Source: Acidocella sp.
GTDB lineage: Bacteria; Pseudomonadota; Alphaproteobacteria; Acetobacterales; Acetobacteraceae
Direction: 5' to 3'
Assembly (NCBI GenBank): GCA_029077825.1
Contig: JAQNCT010000018.1
Span: forward strand, 1 to 41,001
Length of the DNA: 41,001 nt
Of this stretch, positions 24,149-32,081 are shown one piece after another (the first letter of the stretch is position 1; the number at the start of each line of letters is the position of its first letter). Position numbers and translations under genes: made by a program. The notes under the pieces are model-generated. The model was not told the origin of the DNA and searched no databases. It was given only the letters and a program-made list of their open reading frames with translations.

Positions 24149-24947
24149 CAATGCTTTGCCGCTACGGGGCGTGAAAGCGGTAATTCTGGCGGGGGGGCGT
24201 GGGTCCCGGTTGTCGGAAGAGACAGATAGCAAGCCAAAGCCGATGGTGGAAATTGGCGGGCGGCCTATTTTATGGCACATCATGAAAATTTACGCGCAAT
24301 ATGGTGTCGAAGATTTTATTATCTGCCTTGGCTACAAAGGTGCTCGGATTAAAGAGTATTTTTTCCATTATAATTTGCATTCCAGCGATCTGACGATTGA
24401 CCTGCGGTCAGGTATTACCATCCATCAAAGTGAGGCTGAGGATTGGCGTGTGACGTTGGTGGAGACCGGCATTGAGACGCAAACGGGTGGCCGGCTCAAG
24501 CGGATTGAAAAATATCTGGGTGATGATGCGTTGTTTTGCATGACCTATGGTGATGCGGTGGCCGATATTGATATTCGGGCAGCGCTGGAATTTCATCGCG
24601 CTCATGGTAAATTGGCAACCGTAACCGCCGTGCGGCCGTTGGCGCGGTTTGGTGCGCTACGGTTGGAAGGTGATGCGGTTGAGCGGTTTGAGGAAAAGCC
24701 GGTTGAGGAATCTGGCCTGATTAGCGGCGGTTTTTTTGTATTATCCCCCAAGGTGCTGGATTTGGTTGCGAACGACGCGACTTTGTGGGAGCGCGAGCCG
24801 ATGGAACAGCTGGCAAGCCAAGGTGAGTTGATGGCGTATCGGCATGGCGGGTTTTGGCAGCCTATGGACACGCTACGCGACCGCTTGTTGTTAGACCAGC
24901 TTTGCCAGGAAAACCGTGCGCCCTGGATGACGTGGCTAAAGGATTAA
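24141..24947 (+). CDS. rfbF: Glucose-1-phosphate cytidylyltransferase-like (RfbF family)
   Basis: This 268-residue nucleotidyltransferase makes CDP-glucose (or a related CDP-sugar) from CTP and a hexose-1-phosphate. The nucleotide-binding signature LAGGRGSRLSEETDSKPKPM and the RfbF-type continuation GGRPILWHIMKIYAQYG are present, as are YGDAVADIDI (metal-binding Asp) and GGFFVLSPKVLDL. It ends with GFWQPMDTLRD, typical of this subfamily. The ATG overlaps the end of the TPP-enzyme gene by 8 bases, so the two are probably translated as a unit. In known pathways RfbF/DdhA is followed by CDP-glucose 4,6-dehydratase, which is absent here. Confidence 0.9.
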   Translation: MSSNALPLRGVKAVILAGGRGSRLSEETDSKPKPMVEIGGRPILWHIMKIYAQYGVEDFIICLGYKGARIKEYFFHYNLHSSDLTIDLRSGITIHQSEAEDWRVTLVETGIETQTGGRLKRIEKYLGDDALFCMTYGDAVADIDIRAALEFHRAHGKLATVTAVRPLARFGALRLEGDAVERFEEKPVEESGLISGGFFVLSPKVLDLVANDATLWEREPMEQLASQGELMAYRHGGFWQPMDTLRDRLLLDQLCQENRAPWMTWLKD

Positions 24948-24977
24948 AACGCCATTTTTTTTGATACGCTAGAGTTT

Positions 24978-25928
24978 GTGGGTGATGTGCGCGAGGCATT
25001 ATTGTCGCGTGATGCGCATGTGGTTGTAACAGGGGCGAGCGGCTGGCTTGGGCAGGCAGCGCTTGAGATGTTGGAGGCTGTTTACGGCCCGCATTTGCAA
25101 AGCCGCGTCACGGCGTTTTGCAATACAGCAAAGAGTATTACACTGCGTTCAGGCACTGTGCTTGCCGCGCGGCGCTTTGCTGATCTGGCGCATATTGAAC
25201 TGCCACAGTCGATTATTTTGCATTGTGCGTTTTTAACCAGAGAACATGCCCAACTGCAGCCTTTGGAAATTTATGCTGCGGCCAACCGTGGCATTCGCGA
25301 GACCATGCTGCGTGCCATTGCACGCAACGGCGCGCTAGGGGTTTTTGTGCCATCCTCAGGGGCGGTGTACCGGGCTGACCGTTCATTGGAAACAGACCAG
25401 GCGGTTAACCCCTATGGTGTGTTGAAACGCGAAGATGAGAAGGCTTTTACTGAAATTGCCCAGCGGCTGGGGTTTCAGTGTACGGTTTTGCGGGTCTTTA
25501 ATTTATCAGGCCCGTTTATCAATAAAATTTCGTCTTATGCATTGGCATCAATTATTCATGATGTTCATTCTGGCGGCCCTATAAGGTTGCGGGCTGATGT
25601 GCCGATTTGGCGCTCATACGCAGCGGTTGATGATGTTATGAATGTGGCTGTGGCTGCATTGCTGCGCGGTGAACACCAGGCGCCGTTTGATACCGCAGGG
25701 GATGAGACCATTGAAATTAGCGATTTGGCCAGACGCGTTGCGATGCTGATGGGGCGGCCTGATGTGCCAATAATCCGCCCAGAGCTTACCGCCGAAGGAA
25801 AGAGTTTTTATGTGGGTGCTGGTGACGTGTTTTTCGCCAAGGCCCAGGCAGCCGGGTTGGCACTCATGCGGCTGGATGCGCAAATAACCAGCACTGCGGC
25901 TTATTTAACAACAACCAGGGTTGAATAA
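24978..25928 (+). CDS. NAD-dependent epimerase/dehydratase-family sugar reductase
   Basis: This extended short-chain dehydrogenase of about 316 residues acts on a nucleotide sugar. The Rossmann motif VTGASGWLGQ lies near residues 17-26. The catalytic Ser region is VPSSGAVYRA and the Tyr-Lys pair is in NPYGVLKRE; WRSYAAVDDV is a typical substrate-domain phrase. In this position it could be the 4-keto or branched-chain reductase (YerF-like) of the CDP-sugar pathway. The start is uncertain. GTG 24978 has only weak Shine-Dalgarno support, whereas the same frame is open back to the rfbF stop, and an ATT at 24954 lies 10 bases after AAAGGA (24938-24943). The N-terminus may therefore be eight residues longer. 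Confidence 0.8.
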   Translation: MGDVREALLSRDAHVVVTGASGWLGQAALEMLEAVYGPHLQSRVTAFCNTAKSITLRSGTVLAARRFADLAHIELPQSIILHCAFLTREHAQLQPLEIYAAANRGIRETMLRAIARNGALGVFVPSSGAVYRADRSLETDQAVNPYGVLKREDEKAFTEIAQRLGFQCTVLRVFNLSGPFINKISSYALASIIHDVHSGGPIRLRADVPIWRSYAAVDDVMNVAVAALLRGEHQAPFDTAGDETIEISDLARRVAMLMGRPDVPIIRPELTAEGKSFYVGAGDVFFAKAQAAGLALMRLDAQITSTAAYLTTTRVE

Positions 25929-26015
25929 ACCAGAGGCACTACAAGGCGGCCCCGCAAAGCAGCCCCGCCCTTGCCCCTATTGAGTGTTGGGCAGCGAACG
26001 GCCAAAAGCATTTTT

Positions 26016-27812
26016 ATGGCGTCTCCTCCTTTATTGTTGCTAACTGATATTCGGGTCACTTTGGGCTCCATTCCGCTGCTGGATGGCGCTGGGATTGGGG
26101 TGAGTGCGGGGGAGCGGATTTGCTTGGTGGGGCGTAATGGCTCTGGCAAATCCACCTTGTTGAAAATCGCATCGGGTGAAATTGCCTTTGATGGCGGCAC
26201 ACGGTTTTTACAGCCCGGCACCACCATGCGCTATTTGCCGCAGGAGCCGGATTTATCAGCCTTTGCCAATACTATGGCCTATGTTGAGGATGGTCTGGGC
26301 CCAAATGATGACCATTACCGGGCGCGTTACTTGCTTGAGCAGCTTGGCCTTACCGGGTTGGAAAAACCCGCCAATCTTTCAGGCGGAGAAGCCCGCCGTG
26401 CCGCTTTGGCGCGCACCCTGGCACCGGAGCCTGATTTACTGCTGCTGGATGAGCCGACTAACCATTTGGATTTGCCTGCGATTGAGTGGCTGGAATCTGA
26501 GTTAAAGTCGCTCCAGGCTGGGATTGTGCTGATTAGCCATGATAGGCGTTTGCTGGAGAAACTCTCACGCAGCATTGTGTGGCTGGACCGTGGGCAAACC
26601 CGCAGGCTGGACCAAGGATTTGCGCATTTTGAAACCTGGCGTGATGAGGTTTTAGAGCAAGAGGAAACCGAATTTCATAAATTGGGCCGTAAAATTGCTC
26701 GTGAGGAAGACTGGTTGCGCTATGGTGTTACCGCGCGGCGCAAGCGCAATGTAAAGCGCGTGGCGGATTTGGCGGCCCTGCGCCGTGCCAAGCGCGAGCA
26801 TAATAAACAAGATTCCGCTGCCAAAATGGGTGCAGCGGATGCCGGAATATCAGGTAAGTTGGTTGTGGTAACCGAGCATGTTTCAAAATCATACAACAGC
26901 CGCCCGATTATAAAAAACCTTACCACGCGGGTTTTGCGCGGTGACAGGTTGGGGATTGTAGGGCCGAACGGGGCTGGCAAATCAACGCTGTTGAAGTTGT
27001 TTTTGGGCATTGAAATCCCTGATGAGGGGCTGATTAAGCTTGGCACTAATTTGAATGTGATCACGCTGGACCAGGGCAGGGCGGCGCTCGACCCGGTTGT
27101 CTCGCTGGCCAATACCCTGACCGGCGGTAAAACGGATATGGTGCAGGTGGGTGACCAGAGCCGCCATGTGATTGGTTACATGAAGGATTTTCTGTTCAAA
27201 CCCGAGCAGGCGCGCACCCCGGTTGGCACGTTATCAGGCGGTGAGCGTGGCCGGTTGTTGCTGGCGGCAGCTTTGGCGAAGCCTTCTAATTTGCTGATTC
27301 TAGATGAGCCGACCAATGATTTGGATTTGGAGACACTAGACCTTCTGCAAGAAATGCTTGGGGAATACCCGGGCACCATACTGCTAGTTAGCCATGACCG
27401 GGATTTTCTGGACCGGGTAGCAACTTCAACTCTGGCGTTTGAGGGCAATGGCCACTGGGTGGAATATGCCGGGGGTTATTCTGACATGATCGCCCAGCGT
27501 GGTGAGGCTGCGGCCAAGCCTGATGCCGCGAAGCCAAAAACCGCAGCCCGCACGGCGGCATTGCCGCAGACCGCGGGGGCAGCGAAATTATCATTCAAAG
27601 AACAGCATGAGCTGAAAAACCTTACAGCGACGATGATAAGTTTGCAGGCAGAGATTGCCAAACTTGAAACCACACTGGCGCAGCCGGGGCTGTATAATAA
27701 AGATATTAAAAAATTTAAGGCTGCCAGTAATGCGCTAGCCGAGGCGCAAGCCAAACTGGCCACTGCTGAAGAACGCTGGCTGGTATTGGAAGTTTTGCGC
27801 GAAGCCTCATAG
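26016..27812 (+). CDS. uup: ABC-F family ATPase (Uup-like)
   Basis: This soluble 598-residue protein has two fused ABC domains and no membrane segments. Domain 1 has Walker A GRNGSGKS (39-46), signature LSGGEARRAALAR and Walker B LLLLDEPTNHLD. Domain 2 has GPNGAGKST, LSGGERGRLLLA and LLILDEPTNDLD. A linker rich in Arg/Lys and a C-terminal coiled-coil domain of about 75 residues (from about 520) match Uup, which acts on ribosomes and, in E. coli, on DNA (precise transposon excision, ribosome stalling relief). The start is ATG 26016; a TTG 15 codons upstream would add an unrelated leader. It stands alone between the sugar cassette and a bidirectional terminator. Confidence 0.92.
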   Translation: MASPPLLLLTDIRVTLGSIPLLDGAGIGVSAGERICLVGRNGSGKSTLLKIASGEIAFDGGTRFLQPGTTMRYLPQEPDLSAFANTMAYVEDGLGPNDDHYRARYLLEQLGLTGLEKPANLSGGEARRAALARTLAPEPDLLLLDEPTNHLDLPAIEWLESELKSLQAGIVLISHDRRLLEKLSRSIVWLDRGQTRRLDQGFAHFETWRDEVLEQEETEFHKLGRKIAREEDWLRYGVTARRKRNVKRVADLAALRRAKREHNKQDSAAKMGAADAGISGKLVVVTEHVSKSYNSRPIIKNLTTRVLRGDRLGIVGPNGAGKSTLLKLFLGIEIPDEGLIKLGTNLNVITLDQGRAALDPVVSLANTLTGGKTDMVQVGDQSRHVIGYMKDFLFKPEQARTPVGTLSGGERGRLLLAAALAKPSNLLILDEPTNDLDLETLDLLQEMLGEYPGTILLVSHDRDFLDRVATSTLAFEGNGHWVEYAGGYSDMIAQRGEAAAKPDAAKPKTAARTAALPQTAGAAKLSFKEQHELKNLTATMISLQAEIAKLETTLAQPGLYNKDIKKFKAASNALAEAQAKLATAEERWLVLEVLREAS

Positions 27813-27824
27813 CGGTTAGAACCT

Positions 27825-27859
27825 AAAAAGGCTCCTCTGAATACCAGAGGAGCCTTTTT
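27825..27859. terminator. Perfect bidirectional intrinsic terminator
   Basis: AAAAAGGCTCCTCTG (27825-27839) and its exact complement CAGAGGAGCCTTTTT (27845-27859) enclose the loop AATAC. The A run on one side and T run on the other let it end the uup transcript (+) and the phosphoesterase transcript (-). Confidence 0.95.
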
Positions 27860-27891
27860 GTTGTGCCGCGATTGGCTTGGTTGGAGCAGAT

Positions 27892-29964
27892 TTAGTTAGA
27901 TTTTGCCGGAGCCATTGCAGGTGCCGCTGGTGATGCCGCTGCCGGTGCCATTGCAGCTGGCGCAGCCGGCACGGCGTTGGCAGCTGGCGCTGCTGGGGCT
28001 GTTGCGGCGGCGGGGTTTGCAACTTCGGTAGGGTTAGTTTTTGGGCGGGGGTTAAAGTCAGCGGGGATGTTGTTGGGAATACCCTGCGCGATGTCAGTTG
28101 GTATGATGCCAATGGCCTTGCAGCCCTGGTTGCCATAGGGCGGGATGGCGGAAACCACATCATCAGACATTTCAGCATAGGCCGCCGGCAGCGGGGCGGA
28201 TTTGCCTTGCAGGCGGGCAGGGTCAAACGCTGAGAGTAAATCGCCAACGCCTGGGGTGTGGTCATCCGCGGGGCCAAGATATGCCTGCTGGAACATTTTC
28301 TCACCAGCTTGCTCGGCCTGCGCTTCATCGGGCAGATCAGCGAGTTTCGGTAAGTTATATAGCATGTCAATGAACTTAATCACGCTGGCATGGTCACCAC
28401 TTTCATGGCTGACCTCATGCGCCCGCGCGTAGGGTGAGATCACGATCAGCGGAATGCGTGGGCCGCGTGAAAGCGGCAGACCTTGCGGGTCAAATTCCAC
28501 AAAATCAGGGGCCACATGGTCATAATCACCCTCGGATTCATCGTAGGTGATGATGATGGCGCTCTGGGCCCAGTATTTGCTGTGGGCAATGGCATTAACG
28601 GTGCGGGCGACCATGGCTTCTGAGAGCGCGCTGTCAGCGTAGCCGGGGTGATCATCATCGCCCTGGAAGTTATGCTGCACGGCGGGATCATCAAAAGCGG
28701 GCTTCAGGCCTGCAATATTTTTGAACCCACCGCGCAGATAATAAACCCCGTTGGTGGGTGCTAGTTTGTTGGCGGCAATATCCGTGAAAAAGTCACCCAG
28801 CCCGTGCATATGCGCGGTCATTTGCGGGTTGTTGGCCACATAACCGAAATATTGCGGGCCGTTATGGTGGCCGATGTAGCTGCTATGTGAACCATCTGAT
28901 GGTGCATCGGGCTTGTCAGTTGGTTCATGGTCATAGCCTTCCTCGTACCAGCCCCAGGGGAGCTGGGCGGCGTGGCTGGCGGCAATGGCCGGAATATCTT
29001 TTTGCACATCGGCAAGGTCAGCCGCGTCCGTATCAGTTTTGGTAACTGATTTTACTTTCACTCCCGCCATGGTCAGCGGCAGGCTGGCGTAGGTCTGGTT
29101 GATTTGGATTGGCAATTTATCCTTCGGGTTCATCGGCTGGCCGCTTTTGTCAGTTGCGGATGCCGAACCCCAAAGCGGGTCATCATCAGATACCACGGGC
29201 TCACCGGCACCTTTGCCAAGCCCTTTGGAACCCAGCGCTTCATCAGGGTGCTTGACCCATTGGGTTTCACCGGTTTGGCCGGCGATCATGGCGATGGCGT
29301 TGGGGGTTGAGGGCCCAATGGTGTGCTGGAAAATATTATCAAACAACACAAAGCGGCTGGCGTAATCCCACATGAAGGGAATGGTGTCACAATCCTCATA
29401 GGCCATATCAAGCTCGCCATATTGCTTGGCCATGAGAGATGGGGTTTTTGCGCCCGGCTTGATATATTTTTGCTCCTCAACCAGCGCGAAGCGGTCCATC
29501 AAAGCTTTTTTATTCACCACATCCATTTTTTCGCCCATGTTGATGTGGGCATGGTCAACATCATCAAGGTCAGCGGCGTGTTGGTCCGGGCCGAGACGGA
29601 AGGGTGAGATGGTGCCCATGGTGCCATCAACATTTTCAATCGGCTGGGTGAAACCTGGGGTTTGTGCCGCAGGTTGGCTGAACAAGCCGTTGGCACCGGG
29701 GAAGCTGCCGAAATAGGAATCAAATGAGCGGTTTTCCTGAAAGATGATGAAAACATATTTCACATGCTTGCGCAGCAGTGCGAGTTCCTGCGCTTGTGAG
29801 AGTTTTGGCTCATGCGCGGTTTTGATCATGTAGGGTACCACCGCCGCCGGGCCATCCGGCTGCGGGGTTACGCTGGCAATATCAGCAAACGCCAGCGGCG
29901 CTTGCAGCATGGCGGTTGCTGCCACAAAGGCAGTGAATTGTTTAAGGATGTGACGAAGCGACAT
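27892..29964 (-). CDS. Exported phosphoesterase (acid phosphatase / phospholipase C-type)
   Basis: This 690-residue secreted enzyme belongs to the phosphoesterase family (PF04185), which includes bacterial non-haemolytic phospholipase C and AcpA-type acid phosphatases. A signal peptide ends near LAFA. The metal/nucleophile motif FIIFQENRSFDSYFG is at residues 72-86. Downstream are HTIGPSTPNAIAM, IITYDESEGDYDHVAP and GPRIPLIVISPYA, typical active-site and structural blocks. The last 40 or so residues are an Ala/Pro-rich tail (PAAPAANAVPAAPAAM), perhaps a wall spacer. It probably releases phosphate from organic phosphates or phospholipids in the periplasm. Its start lies inside the 3' end of the preceding binding-protein gene (23-base overlap), so the two are one operon. 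Confidence 0.9.
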   Translation of the reverse strand: MSLRHILKQFTAFVAATAMLQAPLAFADIASVTPQPDGPAAVVPYMIKTAHEPKLSQAQELALLRKHVKYVFIIFQENRSFDSYFGSFPGANGLFSQPAAQTPGFTQPIENVDGTMGTISPFRLGPDQHAADLDDVDHAHINMGEKMDVVNKKALMDRFALVEEQKYIKPGAKTPSLMAKQYGELDMAYEDCDTIPFMWDYASRFVLFDNIFQHTIGPSTPNAIAMIAGQTGETQWVKHPDEALGSKGLGKGAGEPVVSDDDPLWGSASATDKSGQPMNPKDKLPIQINQTYASLPLTMAGVKVKSVTKTDTDAADLADVQKDIPAIAASHAAQLPWGWYEEGYDHEPTDKPDAPSDGSHSSYIGHHNGPQYFGYVANNPQMTAHMHGLGDFFTDIAANKLAPTNGVYYLRGGFKNIAGLKPAFDDPAVQHNFQGDDDHPGYADSALSEAMVARTVNAIAHSKYWAQSAIIITYDESEGDYDHVAPDFVEFDPQGLPLSRGPRIPLIVISPYARAHEVSHESGDHASVIKFIDMLYNLPKLADLPDEAQAEQAGEKMFQQAYLGPADDHTPGVGDLLSAFDPARLQGKSAPLPAAYAEMSDDVVSAIPPYGNQGCKAIGIIPTDIAQGIPNNIPADFNPRPKTNPTEVANPAAATAPAAPAANAVPAAPAAMAPAAASPAAPAMAPAKSN

Positions 29965-30640
29965 TGGTTTGCTCCTGAATGATGGTTGCTACTGTTTGTG
30001 CCCAAGCTGTTTGACCGGCAGGGGTGGCGCCCCGCACCGGGTTGTCACCAAGGTTGTCGGGTAAAATAATATCGTTTTTACGTGCGCCATCTTCATTGGC
30101 ACGCAGGCCAATCAACAGGCTTTTGCGGGCCGTAATGGCATCGCAGCGGTGGGCCACGTAAGCATCATGCATTTCATCTGTTTCCTGAAACACGAATTCA
30201 CGCAGCGCGATGTGATGGGCGGCGAAATAGGCTGTTAGATTAAAATCTTCGGGTGAGCCTGGTTCCACGCAGATGCTGGCATTTGCAAGGTCAGCAGCGG
30301 TGCGCACCTTTGAACCATCAGGGACCATAAGGGCTTGATAGTCATTAAAAATAACCGGCCCAACATTATAACCTTTGGCGATATCACCGGCGGGCACAAA
30401 GATCAGGCTTTTTTGATTGTCAGGGGGGGGAGTGTCAGAATCCTGTAAAATTGGCGTGAAAACGGATGTTTCGCCTGCTGCTGAGGCCACATCCTGGCAA
30501 AGGCTGATTTCAAGGCCAGACCAAGTGCCGTTAACATCAGGGTAAGCCAGACCGGGTGCCACCACGCCACCGCACGGCATGACTTTTGCCAAGGCCGGTG
30601 TCACCAGTAACGTGAAGAATAAAGCTAGCAGCCATCTCAT
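29942..30640 (-). CDS. Short periplasmic solute-binding protein, amino-acid type (SBP_bac_3-like)
   Basis: This exported protein of 232 residues has a clear signal peptide (MRWLLALFFTLLVTPALA). Segments such as GLEISLCQDVA, ADLANASICVEPGSPEDFNLTAYF (given here in part) and AYVAHRCDAITARKSLL parallel the AapJ/BztA general-amino-acid binding proteins of alphaproteobacteria. It is about 100 residues shorter, ending just after the DxxLPDNLGDNPV region, yet the bilobed core of about 220 residues is present. No ABC permease or ATPase gene adjoins it; the partner is the phosphoesterase gene, which it overlaps. It may sense or deliver a ligand for another transporter, or assist the phosphoesterase. 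Function unknown. Confidence 0.75.
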   Translation of the reverse strand: MRWLLALFFTLLVTPALAKVMPCGGVVAPGLAYPDVNGTWSGLEISLCQDVASAAGETSVFTPILQDSDTPPPDNQKSLIFVPAGDIAKGYNVGPVIFNDYQALMVPDGSKVRTAADLANASICVEPGSPEDFNLTAYFAAHHIALREFVFQETDEMHDAYVAHRCDAITARKSLLIGLRANEDGARKNDIILPDNLGDNPVRGATPAGQTAWAQTVATIIQEQTNVASSHP

Positions 30641-30717
30641 GGCTCTGCTTTACAGCGGCGCCGTCATTACGGGGAGGTGGGATACGTGACAGTTTTGTAA
30701 AAGCTGTATGCCCCGGC

Positions 30718-32067
30718 TTAGTCTTTTTTATCTACGTAGGGGTTATCAGTGCCGCGCAATAGCAAGCGGATCGGTACGCCGGGCATTTCAAACGCATCAC
30801 GTAGGTTGTTCACCAAATAGCGGTGGTAGGTATCAGGCGTTTGTTCAGCCCGGGTGCCAAACAGCGCGAAGGTTGGTGGGCGGGCTTTAACCTGCGTGAT
30901 GTAGCGCAGCTTCAAACGCCGGCCCTCCACCAGCGGCGGTGGAAAGCGCTCCAGCGCATGTTCAAACCAGCGGTTCAGCGCACTGGTGGGAATGCGCTTG
31001 TTCCAAAGCTCATAAGCGGCGCGCAGGGCCGGGTAGAGTTTATTCATCCCCTCACCGGTTTCAGCGGAGATGGGGATAATCACAATCCCTTTCATTTGGC
31101 TAAGCGAGATTGAGATACGGTCAATCACCTGTTGGCGTGCCGCACCACGGTCTTCTACGGCATCCCATTTGGTGAGTGCCACAATACAGCCACGGCCTTC
31201 ACGTTCGATCAGACGGGCGATGTGCAAATCCTGCTCGTCAATGCCGCGCGTGGCATCAATGGCTAGTACCACCATTTCAGCGCGCTTAAGCGCCTCAATA
31301 GCGGATGAGGTGGACATGCGCTCCAACCCTTCATCAACCTTGGCGCGTTTGCGCAAACCGGCTGTGTCAACCAGCCGGTAGAGTTTTTCATCAGGGCCGG
31401 TAAATTCCTCGGCGATGGAGTCACGTGTTAATCCGGGTTCAGGGCCGGTGATAACCCGTTGGGCACCCAGCAGATGGTTCATCAAGGTTGATTTGCCCGC
31501 ATTGGGGCGGCCAACAATGGCAAAATGTAGGGGTAAATCTTCGCCGGTTGGTTCTTCATCAATGTCCGGTGGGGGCGGCAGACGATCAGCGATTTCGCGC
31601 ATCAAATCGTAAACGCCCTCATTATGCTCAGCGGAGATGGCCACGGGTTCACCCAGCCCAAGCTCAAACGCTTCCATGGCGGCAGCCGCACCACCGCGAC
31701 CCTCAGCTTTGTTGGCCACCACCAACACCGGCTTGCCGGAGCGGCGCAGCCAGGTGGCGAAGTAACGGTCTTCGGGGAGTAAGCCGGTACGCACATCATA
31801 ACAAAACAAAATCAATGCCGCGTCATCGATCGCGGCACCGGTGGAGGCACGCATGCGCCCCGGCAGCGTATCAGGTGCGGCTTCTTCCAGTCCTGCCGTG
31901 TCCACCAGCAAAACCTTAGTGCCTGCTAATGTGGCCTCGGCTTCCTTGCGGTCGCGCGTTACCCCGGGGGTGTCAGCCACCAGGGCGAGGCGTTGGCCGA
32001 CTAGCCGGTTGAAAAGTGTGGATTTCCCCACATTCGGGCGGCCGGTAATGACGACTTTAGGCAACAT
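30718..32067 (-). CDS. der: Ribosome biogenesis GTPase Der (EngA)
   Basis: This 449-residue protein has two consecutive GTPase domains and a C-terminal KH-like domain, the unmistakable Der layout. It assists 50S subunit maturation. G1 motifs are GRPNVGKS (9-16) and GRPNAGKS in the second domain. DTAGLEE and DTAGLRK are the G3 motifs, and NKAEG (a variant of NKxD) and TKWD serve as G4. The KH segment includes RRLKLRYITQVKARPPTF. It is the last gene of yfgM-bamB-der, 14 bases after bamB. Confidence 0.97.
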   Translation of the reverse strand: MLPKVVITGRPNVGKSTLFNRLVGQRLALVADTPGVTRDRKEAEATLAGTKVLLVDTAGLEEAAPDTLPGRMRASTGAAIDDAALILFCYDVRTGLLPEDRYFATWLRRSGKPVLVVANKAEGRGGAAAAMEAFELGLGEPVAISAEHNEGVYDLMREIADRLPPPPDIDEEPTGEDLPLHFAIVGRPNAGKSTLMNHLLGAQRVITGPEPGLTRDSIAEEFTGPDEKLYRLVDTAGLRKRAKVDEGLERMSTSSAIEALKRAEMVVLAIDATRGIDEQDLHIARLIEREGRGCIVALTKWDAVEDRGAARQQVIDRISISLSQMKGIVIIPISAETGEGMNKLYPALRAAYELWNKRIPTSALNRWFEHALERFPPPLVEGRRLKLRYITQVKARPPTFALFGTRAEQTPDTYHRYLVNNLRDAFEMPGVPIRLLLRGTDNPYVDKKD

Positions 32068-32081
32068 AACATTGGTTCAGA

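Noticed and set aside
19501-25970. Search for a duplicated tRNA-Lys 3' end as an att site for the AT-rich cassette
   Set aside because: No second copy of the TTCGATCCCTACAGCACCCA block was seen, and there is no integrase, so an integrative element is not claimed.
25935-25999. Imperfect CAAGGCGG/CCGCCCTTG pairing and TGCCC/GGGCA pairing after the epimerase gene, as a terminator
   Set aside because: The stems are short or bulged and have no T run after them.
27816-28370. Minus-strand frame with a Pro/Gln/Arg-rich product
   Set aside because: It is an alternative frame of the Ala/Pro-rich tail of the phosphoesterase gene and runs through the bidirectional terminator.
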